Shown piece after piece: positions 50,160 to 57,981 of a DNA stretch of 64,000 bases. The stretch is taken from NCBI GenBank assembly GCA_947175325.1, contig CAMWME010000006.1:18030-82029 (forward strand), given 5' to 3'. Source of the stretch: an uncultured Clostridia bacterium. GTDB taxonomy: Bacteria; Bacillota; Clostridia; Christensenellales; Borkfalkiaceae. A program made the translations under genes and the position numbers. Position 1 is the first letter of the stretch. The number at the start of each line of letters is the position of its first letter. Under the pieces are notes generated by a model that did no database searches, was not told the origin of the DNA, and saw only the letters and a program-made list of their open reading frames with translations.

Positions 50160-51194
50160 ATGGCAAATATAACCGGTGTTAAATTTATAACTATGGGCGA
50201 GCTTTTACTTCGGCTTTCGCCCCCCAACTACGAAAAGATACGCACCACCGACGAGTTTAAGGTAACCTACGGCGGCGCGGAGGCGAACGTGGCGGCAGCG
50301 CTTGCAAACCTTGGCGTTGACTCGTCCTACTTCACCGTAGTGCCCGAAAGCTCCATAGGCAAGGCGGCGATAAGATATCTGCGCTCTAACGACGTGCACT
50401 GCTCGCCTTGCATCTACTCGAACGAGGGCAGAATGGGCATTTACTTTTTGGAAGAGGGCTTCGGCGTGCGCTCGTCAAAGGTTACTTACGACAGAAAGGA
50501 CAGCGCGTTTTCAAAGTACGACTATTCCAAAATAGATTTTAAAGAAAAGCTTAAAGGCTTTACTTGGCTGCACTTATCGGGCATAACCCCCGCACTTTCG
50601 CAAAACTGCCGCAAGCTCGTTTTATACGCGCTTAAAGCGGCGAAAGAGCTTGGAATGACCGTGAGCTTTGACTGCAACTTCCGCTCGGCACTGTGGGGCT
50701 GGCAAGAGGCGCGCGACTGCATAACCGAGTTTTTGCCGTACGTTGACGTATTGTTCGGCATAGAGCCCATTAACCTTCGCGACGAGAACGGCAAGGATAT
50801 GAAAGACGGGCTTTCAATGAACCCTTCCTATAAGGAGCAAGACAGAATTTTCCGCGAGCTGCACAAGCGCTATAACTTCAAGGCGATAGGCAGACACGTG
50901 AGATACGTGCATTCGGGCAGTGAAAACAGCCTTAAAGCCTTTATGTGGTACGACGGTGAAACCTACGAAAGCCGCACCTTCCGCTTCAATATTTTGGACA
51001 GAGTCGGCGGCGGGGACGCGTTTGCAAGCGGAATGATTTACGCGATTATGCGCGGAATGAACCCCGACGAGATTGTGAACTTTGCCGTTGCTTCGTCCGT
51101 TATAAAGCACACTATGCACGGCGACTTTAACATCACCGACGACGAAGAATCTATTAAAAAGCTTATGAACCAAGAGTTCGAGATACGCAGATAA
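50160..51194 (+). CDS. kdgK: PfkB-family sugar kinase, 2-dehydro-3-deoxygluconokinase type
   Basis: 344 residues. The ribokinase-like fold begins VKFITMGELLLRLSPPNYEKIRTTDEFKVTYGGAEANVAAALANLG (substrate-binding Gly-Gly). The C-terminal signature RVGGGDAFASGMIYA has the catalytic Asp and anion hole. The closest named group by pattern is KDG kinase, which phosphorylates 2-keto-3-deoxygluconate in pectin/uronate breakdown and fits the pectin-like esterase at 31319. Fructokinase activity cannot be excluded. A TATAAT lies about 20 bases upstream of the start codon and GAGGG just before it. Confidence 0.82.
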   Translation: MANITGVKFITMGELLLRLSPPNYEKIRTTDEFKVTYGGAEANVAAALANLGVDSSYFTVVPESSIGKAAIRYLRSNDVHCSPCIYSNEGRMGIYFLEEGFGVRSSKVTYDRKDSAFSKYDYSKIDFKEKLKGFTWLHLSGITPALSQNCRKLVLYALKAAKELGMTVSFDCNFRSALWGWQEARDCITEFLPYVDVLFGIEPINLRDENGKDMKDGLSMNPSYKEQDRIFRELHKRYNFKAIGRHVRYVHSGSENSLKAFMWYDGETYESRTFRFNILDRVGGGDAFASGMIYAIMRGMNPDEIVNFAVASSVIKHTMHGDFNITDDEESIKKLMNQEFEIRR

Positions 51195-51205
51195 CCGAAA
51201 TTATA

Positions 51206-51236
51206 AAGCCCCCGACGGCGAAACCGTCGGGGGCTT
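51206..51236 (+). terminator. Terminator of the sugar kinase gene
   Basis: Perfect stem AAGCCCCCGACGG / CCGTCGGGGGCTT, loop 5 bases, then TTT; also usable from the other strand. Confidence 0.85.
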
Positions 51237-51252
51237 TTCTATACAAGTGTTA

Positions 51253-52470
51253 TTATAATGATTTCAAGTAGGCGTCCATTGCGGCGGCAACGCGCTTGGC
51301 GGTATCAACCGCCTCGACTACCGTCTTTGCGCCGCGCACCACGTCGCCTGCGGCAAACAGACCTTTACGGGTCGTTGAACCGTCGGGGTTGATTTTTGCA
51401 AGCCCGCGCTCGTTGGTTTCAAGCCCTTCCGTCTGCGTGAGAATGAGGTTTGACGGGCGCTGTGAAATACATATCATAACGCTGTCCGCCTCCATAAGCG
51501 TGGTTTCTTCGGAAACGCTTAAAATACGCCCGTCCTCGTCGCAAACGGTGTCGGCGAAAAGCACGCCCTTATCCGTAATTTCAACGGGCTGCTTGTTGAA
51601 TACGAACTGCGCGCCTTCGATTTCGGCGTACTCTCTCTCTTCGTCGCTTGCCGAAACCTTGTCGCTTCTGACCGTAATGGTAACGTCCCTTACGCCTTTT
51701 CTTAAAGCCGTGCGCGCCACGTCCATTGCAACGTTGCCCGCGCCGATTATAACCATTTTCTGACCAAGCTTGTAAACGTCGGGACGCTCCAAGAAGTGCA
51801 CGCCGTAGTGAACGTGCCCAAGCGTTTCACCCTTGATATTCAAGGCGATAGGCCAAGTAACGCCCGTGCCTATGGAAATTGCCTTGAAGCCGTCGCGGAA
51901 AAGCTCCTCTATGCCGAAGGCTTTGCCGATGGTTACATTATATTTTATTTTAACGCCGAGCTTCCGCAAAAGTCCCTCGTACTTGTCCACTATGGCTTTG
52001 GGAAGGCGGAACTCGGGAATGCCGTATCTTAAAACGCCGCCTATTTCCGTCTTGCTTTCGAATATAGTTACGTCGTAGCCGAGCTGCGCCATTTTAATCG
52101 AAATGGTTATGCCCGCGGGACCCGCGCCGACAACGGCAACCTTTATGCCGTTGGGCTCTGCCTTTTCAAGCTCTAAGCTGTCAAGGTAGTGCCCCGAAAC
52201 GAAGTTTTCGATAGTGCTTATTTCAACCGGCTCGCCCTTAATGCCGCGCACGCAGTGACCTTGGCACTGGTTGGCGTGGTTGCAGACTATCGAGCAGACC
52301 ACGGACAGCGGGTTGTTATCGAACACCATTTTGCCCGCCTTCTTTATGTCGCCGTTTAAAAACGTTGAAATCATATCGGGAATGGGCGTGTTCACGGGAC
52401 AGCCTTGCCTACACAAGGGCTTTTTGCAGTTTAAACATCTTTTAGCTTCTGCAATTACGTTATGTGCCAT
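51253..52470 (-). CDS. GltD-like NAD(P)H oxidoreductase with Fe-S N-terminus
   Basis: 405 residues, shorter than the 460-490 of full GltD-like proteins. The N-terminus AKRCLNCKKPLCRQGCPVNTPIPDMI and VCNHANQCQGHC binds 4Fe-4S clusters. It is followed by the FAD motif VAVVGAGPAGITISIKMAQLGYDVTIFE and the NADPH motif VIIGAGNVAMDVARTALRKGV. The C-terminal GLFAAGDVVRGAKTVVEAVDTAKRVAAAMDAYL is the second FAD motif. This architecture serves the small subunit of glutamate synthase, NfnB and similar flavoproteins. The partner large subunit is not in the window, so the reaction is unclear. Confidence 0.85.
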   Translation of the reverse strand: MAHNVIAEAKRCLNCKKPLCRQGCPVNTPIPDMISTFLNGDIKKAGKMVFDNNPLSVVCSIVCNHANQCQGHCVRGIKGEPVEISTIENFVSGHYLDSLELEKAEPNGIKVAVVGAGPAGITISIKMAQLGYDVTIFESKTEIGGVLRYGIPEFRLPKAIVDKYEGLLRKLGVKIKYNVTIGKAFGIEELFRDGFKAISIGTGVTWPIALNIKGETLGHVHYGVHFLERPDVYKLGQKMVIIGAGNVAMDVARTALRKGVRDVTITVRSDKVSASDEEREYAEIEGAQFVFNKQPVEITDKGVLFADTVCDEDGRILSVSEETTLMEADSVMICISQRPSNLILTQTEGLETNERGLAKINPDGSTTRKGLFAAGDVVRGAKTVVEAVDTAKRVAAAMDAYLKSL

Positions 52471-52485
52471 AAAATTTCTCCCCTA

Positions 52486-52905
52486 TTACAATGCAGCTTT
52501 AATATCTTCTATCATTTGCGCGTATTCTTCGTCGGTTAGGTAAACCTTTTGCGGGTTCATGGTGAAGGTGCCGCCCCACTCGTCCCCGCCCGCGTACTTG
52601 GGGCAAAGATGCATATGAAGGTGGCAACCCGTGTCGCCGTATGCGCCGTAATTGAGTTTGTCGGGCTTGAACACCTTGTGGATAGCCTTTGCGGCGCGGT
52701 TGACGTCCGCGAAGAAGGCGTTACGCTCCTCGTCCGAGATATTCACTATTTCGCTTACGTGGTCCTTGTACGCGACGATAACTCTGCCGCGCTTGGACTG
52801 CTCTTTGAATAAAATGAGCTGACTTACGGATAAATCACAAATCTTTATGCCGAATTTTGCAAGCGGCTCTCCGCCTACGCAGTATCCGCAATTACAGTCT
52901 TTCAT
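52486..52905 (-). CDS. HIT-family nucleotide hydrolase
   Basis: 139 residues. The histidine triad is HLHMHLCPKYAGG (HxHxH near residue 97). Upstream, CNCGYCVGG is a small zinc-binding cluster and VIVAYKDHVSEIVNISDEE is the usual family segment. HIT proteins cleave nucleoside phosphoramidates or dinucleoside polyphosphates. It sits directly upstream of the oxidoreductase gene (15 bases apart), but the link is not functional in any known pathway. Confidence 0.9.
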   Translation of the reverse strand: MKDCNCGYCVGGEPLAKFGIKICDLSVSQLILFKEQSKRGRVIVAYKDHVSEIVNISDEERNAFFADVNRAAKAIHKVFKPDKLNYGAYGDTGCHLHMHLCPKYAGGDEWGGTFTMNPQKVYLTDEEYAQMIEDIKAAL

Positions 52906-52978
52906 AGCTATTCCCCCTTTTACGTTACTATTTTAGCATACGACTTGACAATATTCAAGAGGCACATTAAAAAATTGC

Positions 52979-53188
52979 TTACAGCTCTTCAACTAAACCT
53001 ACAAGATAATCTGCGGAAACTTCATAAAAACGACATAAAGTTACCAAATCTTTGTATGACGGTTCTTGATAATTACATTCCCAATGAGAAAGGGTTGAGA
53101 TTGTAACCGAAAGTGCTTCTGCAACCTGCTTTTGAGTAAGACCTTTATCCAATCTTAATTCTTTAAGTTTTTCACCAAATGTTTTCAT
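52979..53188 (-). CDS. XRE-family regulator
   Basis: 69 residues, a single Cro/CI helix-turn-helix (KLKELRLDKGLTQKQVAEALSVTISTLSHWECNYQEPSYKDLVTLCRFYEVSADYLVGL). Divergent from the small gene at 53275 across a perfect palindrome that overlaps both promoters; I infer that it represses itself and that gene. Confidence 0.9.
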   Translation of the reverse strand: MKTFGEKLKELRLDKGLTQKQVAEALSVTISTLSHWECNYQEPSYKDLVTLCRFYEVSADYLVGLVEEL

Positions 53189-53210
53189 AATTTAATATTA
53201 ACATTTTATG

Positions 53211-53252
53211 TATCGTTTTTCGATTGACAATCGAAAAACGATATGTTATATT
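53211..53252. promoter_or_regulatory. Palindromic operator with divergent promoters
   Basis: TATCGTTTTTCGATT (53211-53225), GAC, AATCGAAAAACGATA (53229-53243). The plus promoter TTGACA (53224-53229), N17, TATATT (53247-53252) starts at the palindrome centre. On the minus strand, TTGTCA with TAAAAT 16 bases later serves the XRE gene. Confidence 0.8.
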
Positions 53253-53274
53253 TAAAAAGCGATTGAGGTGAATT

Positions 53275-53550
53275 ATGGATAAATCAATAATATTAAGTCT
53301 TGTGTTTGACGGTAGGTGTTACGGGGACAATATAGTGCCGTCAAAGAATGAAGAATACCGTAAAAACAGTGATGAGTTTGAAAAGCTTTTAGAAAAGCTT
53401 TTAAAGGGCTTGCCCGAAGAAGAAAAGAAAAAGATTGAGTGGGACTTGTCTGTTGCACATAGCGGTATGGCAAGTGTTGCCGCCGACGAATTTTTTAAAG
53501 CGGGCTTCAAGCTTGGGCTTAAAATAGGTGCACAAAACTTTTTAGAATAG
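53275..53550 (+). CDS. Small protein under XRE control, DUF6809-like
   Basis: 91 residues, charged and helical (KNSDEFEKLLEKLLKGLPEEEKKKIEWDLSVAHSGMASVAADEFFKAGFKLGLKIGAQNFLE). The C-terminal E..F..GFKLGLKI pattern recalls DUF6809, small proteins of Clostridia with no known role. GAGGTG lies four bases before the ATG. It is under the palindromic operator shared with the XRE gene and may be the gene that regulator controls. Confidence 0.65.
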   Translation: MDKSIILSLVFDGRCYGDNIVPSKNEEYRKNSDEFEKLLEKLLKGLPEEEKKKIEWDLSVAHSGMASVAADEFFKAGFKLGLKIGAQNFLE

Positions 53551-53551
53551 T

Positions 53552-53582
53552 TCTGGATTGCTTCGTTCCTCGCAATGACGAC
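53552..53582. repeat. Short palindromic repeat of a widespread type
   Basis: GGATTGCTTCG...CGCAATGACG: arms ATTGC / GCAAT around a TTCGTTCCTC core. From memory, sequences of this form recur as dispersed intergenic repeats in many bacterial genomes. One copy seen here. Confidence 0.5.
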
Positions 53583-53593
53583 TTCGTAAAAAA

Positions 53594-53616
53594 GCCCCGC
53601 GCTGTTTGCGCGGGGC
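53594..53616. terminator. Bidirectional terminator, end of hydrogenase operon
   Basis: Stem GCCCCGCGC / GCGCGGGGC, loop TGTTT, flanked by AAAAA and TTTT. Confidence 0.85.
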
Positions 53617-53626
53617 TTTTGTTTAA

Positions 53627-55342
53627 TTAATATTTATCTCTCTTGGAATATGTAGTGTGAAGTAACTCGTGCGACTTGTGCGAGTTGGGCTCGCCGAAGT
53701 ATTCCTTATAAAGTATTTCGACTGCGGGGGTATCGTGCGAGCAGCGCACTTTGCTTTGCTTGTCGTAGTCGTAAAGTGCCTTAGCGCGGACTGCCTTTAA
53801 GTCGATATTGTTACGCACCTCGTCGTGAACGTAGGGCTGACCGCCGCCGTTTATGCACCCGCCGGGACAAGCCATAATCTCGACGAAGGTATAATCCTTT
53901 TCACCGCTCTTTATTGCTTCCAAAACTTTTCTTGCGTTGCCGAGTCCGCTTGCAACCGCCACTTTTACCGTGGTTTTGCCGACGGTGTACTCCGCCTCTT
54001 TAACGCCCTCGGTGCCGCGAACTTCCTTGAACTCGATAGGCGCGCCCTTGCCGCCGAGCTTCATAGCCGCAGTTCGGAGTGCTGCCTCCATAACGCCGCC
54101 AGTTGCGCCGAAGATTGCGCCCGCGCCCGACGCCTTGCCGAAGGGCGTATCAAACTCGCTGTCTGCAAGGTTAGCAAAGTCGATGCCCGCTTCCTTTATC
54201 ATTTTGGCAAGCTCGCGAGTGGTGAGCGCCGCATCCGTGTAGTGCCCTAATTCGTCGCGAGAAATTTCGAACTTCTTCGCCGTGCAAGGGATAACCGAAA
54301 CCACGTAAAGGTTTTTGAGGTCTATGCCGTGCTTTTCGCAGTAATAGGTTTTAAGCACTGCCGAGAACATTTCTTGGGGTGATTTGCAAGTGGAAATATT
54401 GGGTAAAAATTCGGGATAGTAATGCTCCGCGAACTTGACCCAGCCGGGGCAGCAGCTTGTGAACATGGGCGTGGGTTTGCCCGTCTGTAACCTATTTAAA
54501 AGCTCGGTTGCCTCTTCCATAATGGTGAGGTCTGCCGTGATATCCATATTGAAGCACTTCACGTTGCCGAGCTGCTTTATAGCGGTAACCATTTTGCCCT
54601 CGACGTTGGTGCCCGCGGGCAAGCCGAACGCTTCACCCAAGGTTGCACGGACGGAAGGTGCGGTGTAGAACACCACCTCTTTTTCGGGGTCTACTATTGC
54701 GCCCCATACGTCTGCAACAGCCGACTTTTCGTATAGCGCACCGACGGGGCACGCAACGACGCACTGGCCGCAGTTTACGCAAGGCGTAAAGGCAAGCGAT
54801 ACGTCGTACGGCGAACCTATCTCCTTGGCGTAGCCGCGGTTTTTAGGGCCTATTGCGCCTATCGTCTGATGCTCGCACGCGGCAACGCAGCGGGTACACA
54901 TTATGCACTTTGAATTATCTCTTACAACCGAAGCCGACAAATCGTCGATGGGCTTTAAGTCGTGGTCGGTGCCGAAGCGGTCCTCTTCCGCGTTGTACTC
55001 CAAGGCAAGCTTTTGAAGCTCGCAGTTCATCGAGCGAACGCAAGAGAGGCACTTTTTCTTGTGCGTGGAAAGAATAAGCTCGATAGTCGTCTTTCTGGAT
55101 TTTCTTACGCGGGGGGTGTTGGTGCGAACTTCCATACCCTCGGTTACGGGGTAAACGCACGCTGCAACCAAGCCCCTTGCGCCAGTTGCCTCTACGAGGC
55201 AAAGACGGCACGAGCCCACACACTGAACGTCCTTTAAATAGCACAAGGTGGGAATTCTTACGTTGGCAAGCTTAGCCGCTTGTAAAATCGTTGAACCTTC
55301 GGGCACACTCACGGGTATGCCGTTAATTTTTAAATTTACCAT
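53627..55342 (-). CDS. hndD: [FeFe] hydrogenase catalytic subunit (HydA/HndD)
   Basis: 571 residues. N-terminal 2Fe-2S domain (CYLKDVQCVGSCRLC), then the His-ligated 4Fe-4S region, two ferredoxin clusters (CIMCTRCVAACEH and CVNCGQCVVACP) and the H-cluster domain. Its three signature segments are present: TSCCPGWVKFAE (L1), PCTAKKFE (L2) and MACPGGCINGGGQP (L3). It reduces protons or oxidises H2; in the trimeric complex it takes electrons from NADH and ferredoxin together (electron confurcation). Last gene of hndA-hndC-hndD; 12 bases after the previous stop. Confidence 0.96.
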   Translation of the reverse strand: MVNLKINGIPVSVPEGSTILQAAKLANVRIPTLCYLKDVQCVGSCRLCLVEATGARGLVAACVYPVTEGMEVRTNTPRVRKSRKTTIELILSTHKKKCLSCVRSMNCELQKLALEYNAEEDRFGTDHDLKPIDDLSASVVRDNSKCIMCTRCVAACEHQTIGAIGPKNRGYAKEIGSPYDVSLAFTPCVNCGQCVVACPVGALYEKSAVADVWGAIVDPEKEVVFYTAPSVRATLGEAFGLPAGTNVEGKMVTAIKQLGNVKCFNMDITADLTIMEEATELLNRLQTGKPTPMFTSCCPGWVKFAEHYYPEFLPNISTCKSPQEMFSAVLKTYYCEKHGIDLKNLYVVSVIPCTAKKFEISRDELGHYTDAALTTRELAKMIKEAGIDFANLADSEFDTPFGKASGAGAIFGATGGVMEAALRTAAMKLGGKGAPIEFKEVRGTEGVKEAEYTVGKTTVKVAVASGLGNARKVLEAIKSGEKDYTFVEIMACPGGCINGGGQPYVHDEVRNNIDLKAVRAKALYDYDKQSKVRCSHDTPAVEILYKEYFGEPNSHKSHELLHTTYSKRDKY

Positions 55343-55354
55343 AACTCCCTCCTT

Positions 55355-57247
55355 TTACTTCTTCACTATTGCGCCGAAGCGGCAATGTGCAATACACTGT
55401 CCGCACTTAATGCACTTGGTGGTGTCTATCTCGTGCGCGCTCTTGACTGCGCCCGAAATTGCGTTTGCGGGGCAGTTCCTTGCACACAGCGTACAGCCGC
55501 GGCACTTGTCGGGTTCTATATAATAATTAAGTAACGACTTGCACACGCCCGCGGGGCACTTCTTATCGTAGATATGCGCCTCGTATTCGTCGCCGAAATG
55601 CTCCATAGCAGAAAGTATGGGGTTGGGCGCAGACTGACCCAGCGCGCACAGCGACGAGGATTTCATATGCTCCGCAACTTCCTTGATTTTGTCAAGGTCC
55701 TCGGGCTCGCCCTTACCGCTGCAAATTTTATCGAGGATTTCCAAAAGGCGCTTGGTACCGATACGGCAAGGCGTACACTTACCGCAGCTTTCGTCCGCGG
55801 TGAACTCTAAGTAGAACTTAGCAATGTCAACCATGCAAGTGTCCTCGTCCATAACGATAAGTCCGCCCGAGCCCATCATTGAGCCGATTGCAGTGAGGTT
55901 GTCGAAGTCCATTCCTATATCGATATGCTTTGCGGGGATACAGCCGCCCGAAGGGCCGCCCGTTTGCGCGGCTTTGAACTTTTTGCCGTGGGGGATACCG
56001 CCGCCTATATCGTAAACTATGGTTTTCAACGGCGTGCCCATGGGTACTTCCACGAGTCCGACGTTGTTTATTTTACCGCCGACTGCAAAGACCTTGGTGC
56101 CCTTGCTTTTTTCGGTGCCTATGCCGGCAAACCAAGCGTAGCCGTTGTTGATAATGGGCGCTACGTTTGCCCAAGTTTCTACGTTGTTGATAACCGTGGG
56201 CTTTTGGAAAATACCGCTATTCGCGGGGAAGGGCGGCTTAGGACGGGGTTCGCCACGGTGTCCTTCGATACTTGCGATAAGCGCGGTTTCCTCGCCGCAC
56301 ACGAACGCACCCGCGCCGAGGCGGATATGTATATCGAAGTTAAAGCCACTGCCCAAGATGTTATTGCCGAGCAAGCCGTATTCGCGCGCTTGCTTAATTG
56401 CTATATTCAGCCTTTCAACCGCAATGGGGTACTCTGCACGAACGTATATGTAGCCCTCTTGTGCGCCTATCGCGTAGCCCGCGATAGTCATTGCTTCGAG
56501 CACGCAGTGAGGGTCGCCTTCCAAAACCGACCTATCCATGAACGCGCCGGGGTCGCCCTCGTCCGCGTTACAGCAAACGTATTTTTTGTCGCCGGCGGCT
56601 TGCTTAGTGAACAGCCATTTACGACCCGTGGGGAAGCCCGCGCCGCCTCTGCCGCGAAGACCCGCCTTTAAAATTTCGTCGATAACGCCGTCGGGGGTCA
56701 TTTCGAATAACGCCCTTGCAAGTGCGGAATAGTCGCCCGCGCCGATAGCCTCTTCAATGCTCTCCGCCGCGATAACGCCGCAGTTACGAAGCGCGATACG
56801 CATTTGGTGCTTATAGAAGGGTATTTCCGAGAAGGGAATAACTCCCCCGTCGGGTTGAACGGTTTCTGCGTATAACAGCTCCTTTACGATTTGCCCGCCC
56901 TTTACAAGGTGCTTTTCGGCAACCGTTTTAGCGTGCTCGGGGGTCATCTGAGAATAGAACGCACCCTCGGGATAAACTATCATTATAGGGCCGAGCGCAC
57001 AAAGTCCGAAGCAGCCCGTTTTGACGATTAAAACGTCGTCTATGCCGAGCTCTTTGAAGGACTTTTCAAGCTGTTCGATAACTTGGTGAGAGTGCGACGA
57101 AGTACAGCCCGTGCCGCCGCAAACCAAGACTTGCTTTCTGTAACCCGTTTGGGGCGCAAGCTTTTCGGCTTGTTCGCGAACTATCCTTCTTACGTTGATA
57201 AGCGCCGCCTTTTCTGCGGCAATCTTTCTTAATTCTTCTACCGTCAT
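55355..57247 (-). CDS. hndC: NADH-binding hydrogenase subunit (HydB/HndC) with fused HndB-like domain
   Basis: 630 residues from ATG 57247 (MTVEELRKIA, GAGGTG upstream). The order is a thioredoxin-like 2Fe-2S domain (VLVCGGTGCTSSHSHQ...TGCFGLCALGP, residues about 35-115), the NuoF-like flavoprotein with the FMN motif GRGGAGFPTGRKW, the NADH motif GAGAFVCGEETALI and the 4Fe-4S SCGKCTPCRIGTKRL, and finally two 4Fe-4S ferredoxin clusters (CRGCTLCARNCP, CIKCGQCIAHC). The 2Fe-2S N-terminus corresponds to the separate HndB of Desulfovibrio. Centre of the bifurcating complex. Confidence 0.95.
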   Translation of the reverse strand: MTVEELRKIAAEKAALINVRRIVREQAEKLAPQTGYRKQVLVCGGTGCTSSHSHQVIEQLEKSFKELGIDDVLIVKTGCFGLCALGPIMIVYPEGAFYSQMTPEHAKTVAEKHLVKGGQIVKELLYAETVQPDGGVIPFSEIPFYKHQMRIALRNCGVIAAESIEEAIGAGDYSALARALFEMTPDGVIDEILKAGLRGRGGAGFPTGRKWLFTKQAAGDKKYVCCNADEGDPGAFMDRSVLEGDPHCVLEAMTIAGYAIGAQEGYIYVRAEYPIAVERLNIAIKQAREYGLLGNNILGSGFNFDIHIRLGAGAFVCGEETALIASIEGHRGEPRPKPPFPANSGIFQKPTVINNVETWANVAPIINNGYAWFAGIGTEKSKGTKVFAVGGKINNVGLVEVPMGTPLKTIVYDIGGGIPHGKKFKAAQTGGPSGGCIPAKHIDIGMDFDNLTAIGSMMGSGGLIVMDEDTCMVDIAKFYLEFTADESCGKCTPCRIGTKRLLEILDKICSGKGEPEDLDKIKEVAEHMKSSSLCALGQSAPNPILSAMEHFGDEYEAHIYDKKCPAGVCKSLLNYYIEPDKCRGCTLCARNCPANAISGAVKSAHEIDTTKCIKCGQCIAHCRFGAIVKK

Positions 57248-57255
57248 TTTACACC

Positions 57256-57744
57256 TCAATCTTGAACGTACTTGTCGAGTATTCCCTTTACGTCGTCGGG
57301 GGACAGCTTGCCGTAAACCTCGCCGTCGATAATCATAACGGGTGCAAGCCCGCACGCGCCTACGCAACGGCAGCTTTCAATCGAGAATTTTTTGTCGGGC
57401 GTGCATTCGCCGCATTTAATTCTGAGCTCGTGCTCCACCGCTTCCAAAATTTTATCCGAGCCTTTTACGTAGCAAGCCGTGCCGAGGCAAATGCTTATTT
57501 TGTGCTTGCCCTTGGGGTTCAAAGAAAACTGCGAATAAAAGGTTGCAACGCCGTAAACTTCCGCAAGGGGAATATTAAGCTCCTCCGCGATAACCGTCTG
57601 CACTTCGGCGGGAAGATATCCGTAGATATCTTGCGCGGCGTGCAAAACGGGCATGAGCGCGCCCGCTTCGTGGCGGTGCTCTTCGATACAGCTCATAAGT
57701 TCGGACATCTGTTCTTTCGTGCCCTCAAATACGTTTTGTGCCAT
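57256..57744 (-). CDS. hndA: NuoE-like 2Fe-2S hydrogenase subunit (HydC/HndA)
   Basis: 162 residues from ATG 57744 (MAQNVFEG, TAGGAG upstream; a longer frame to 57912 encodes an implausible N-terminus). Thioredoxin-fold NuoE family: LMPVLHAAQDIYGYLP, VYGVATFYSQF, and 2Fe-2S ligands in ICLGTACYVKG and ESCRCVGACGLAPVMIIDGEVYG. It passes electrons between NADH and the other subunits. First gene of the operon, 8 bases before hndC. A TATAAT lies about 40 bases upstream, with an unclear -35. Confidence 0.95.
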   Translation of the reverse strand: MAQNVFEGTKEQMSELMSCIEEHRHEAGALMPVLHAAQDIYGYLPAEVQTVIAEELNIPLAEVYGVATFYSQFSLNPKGKHKISICLGTACYVKGSDKILEAVEHELRIKCGECTPDKKFSIESCRCVGACGLAPVMIIDGEVYGKLSPDDVKGILDKYVQD

Positions 57745-57892
57745 TATTTCACTCCTAAATAATTGCGAATTGATAAATAAATACTTAATCAACATTATTA
57801 TATCATTAATTAATTGCAAAATAAAACAATATTTAAATACAAAATTAAACAATTTTCGCGTGTAAATTTGTAAAATAATATGAAAATTTTTA

Positions 57893-57972
57893 ACAAACGT
57901 CCCGCTTGACAACGTATATTATTTCTCAATTCAAACTAAAAGGCGCGCGGCTTAAAGCCGTGCGCCTTTTAT
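57893..57972 (+). repeat. Intergenic repeat element, diverged copy D, with terminator
   Basis: Reads AACGTCCCGCTTGACAACGT, a variable middle, then TTCAAACTAAAAGG and the stem GGCGCGCGGCTT / AAGCCGTGCGCC. It resembles copies A to C in head and tail. The stem works in both directions; on the minus strand it ends the giant surface-protein gene. Confidence 0.55.
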
Positions 57973-57981
57973 TACTGTGAA

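Noticed and set aside
52486..52543. Alternative small ORFs around 52.5 kb and many other overlapping frames
   Set aside because: They lie within or antisense to well-supported genes, have no ribosome-binding sites and give low-complexity products.
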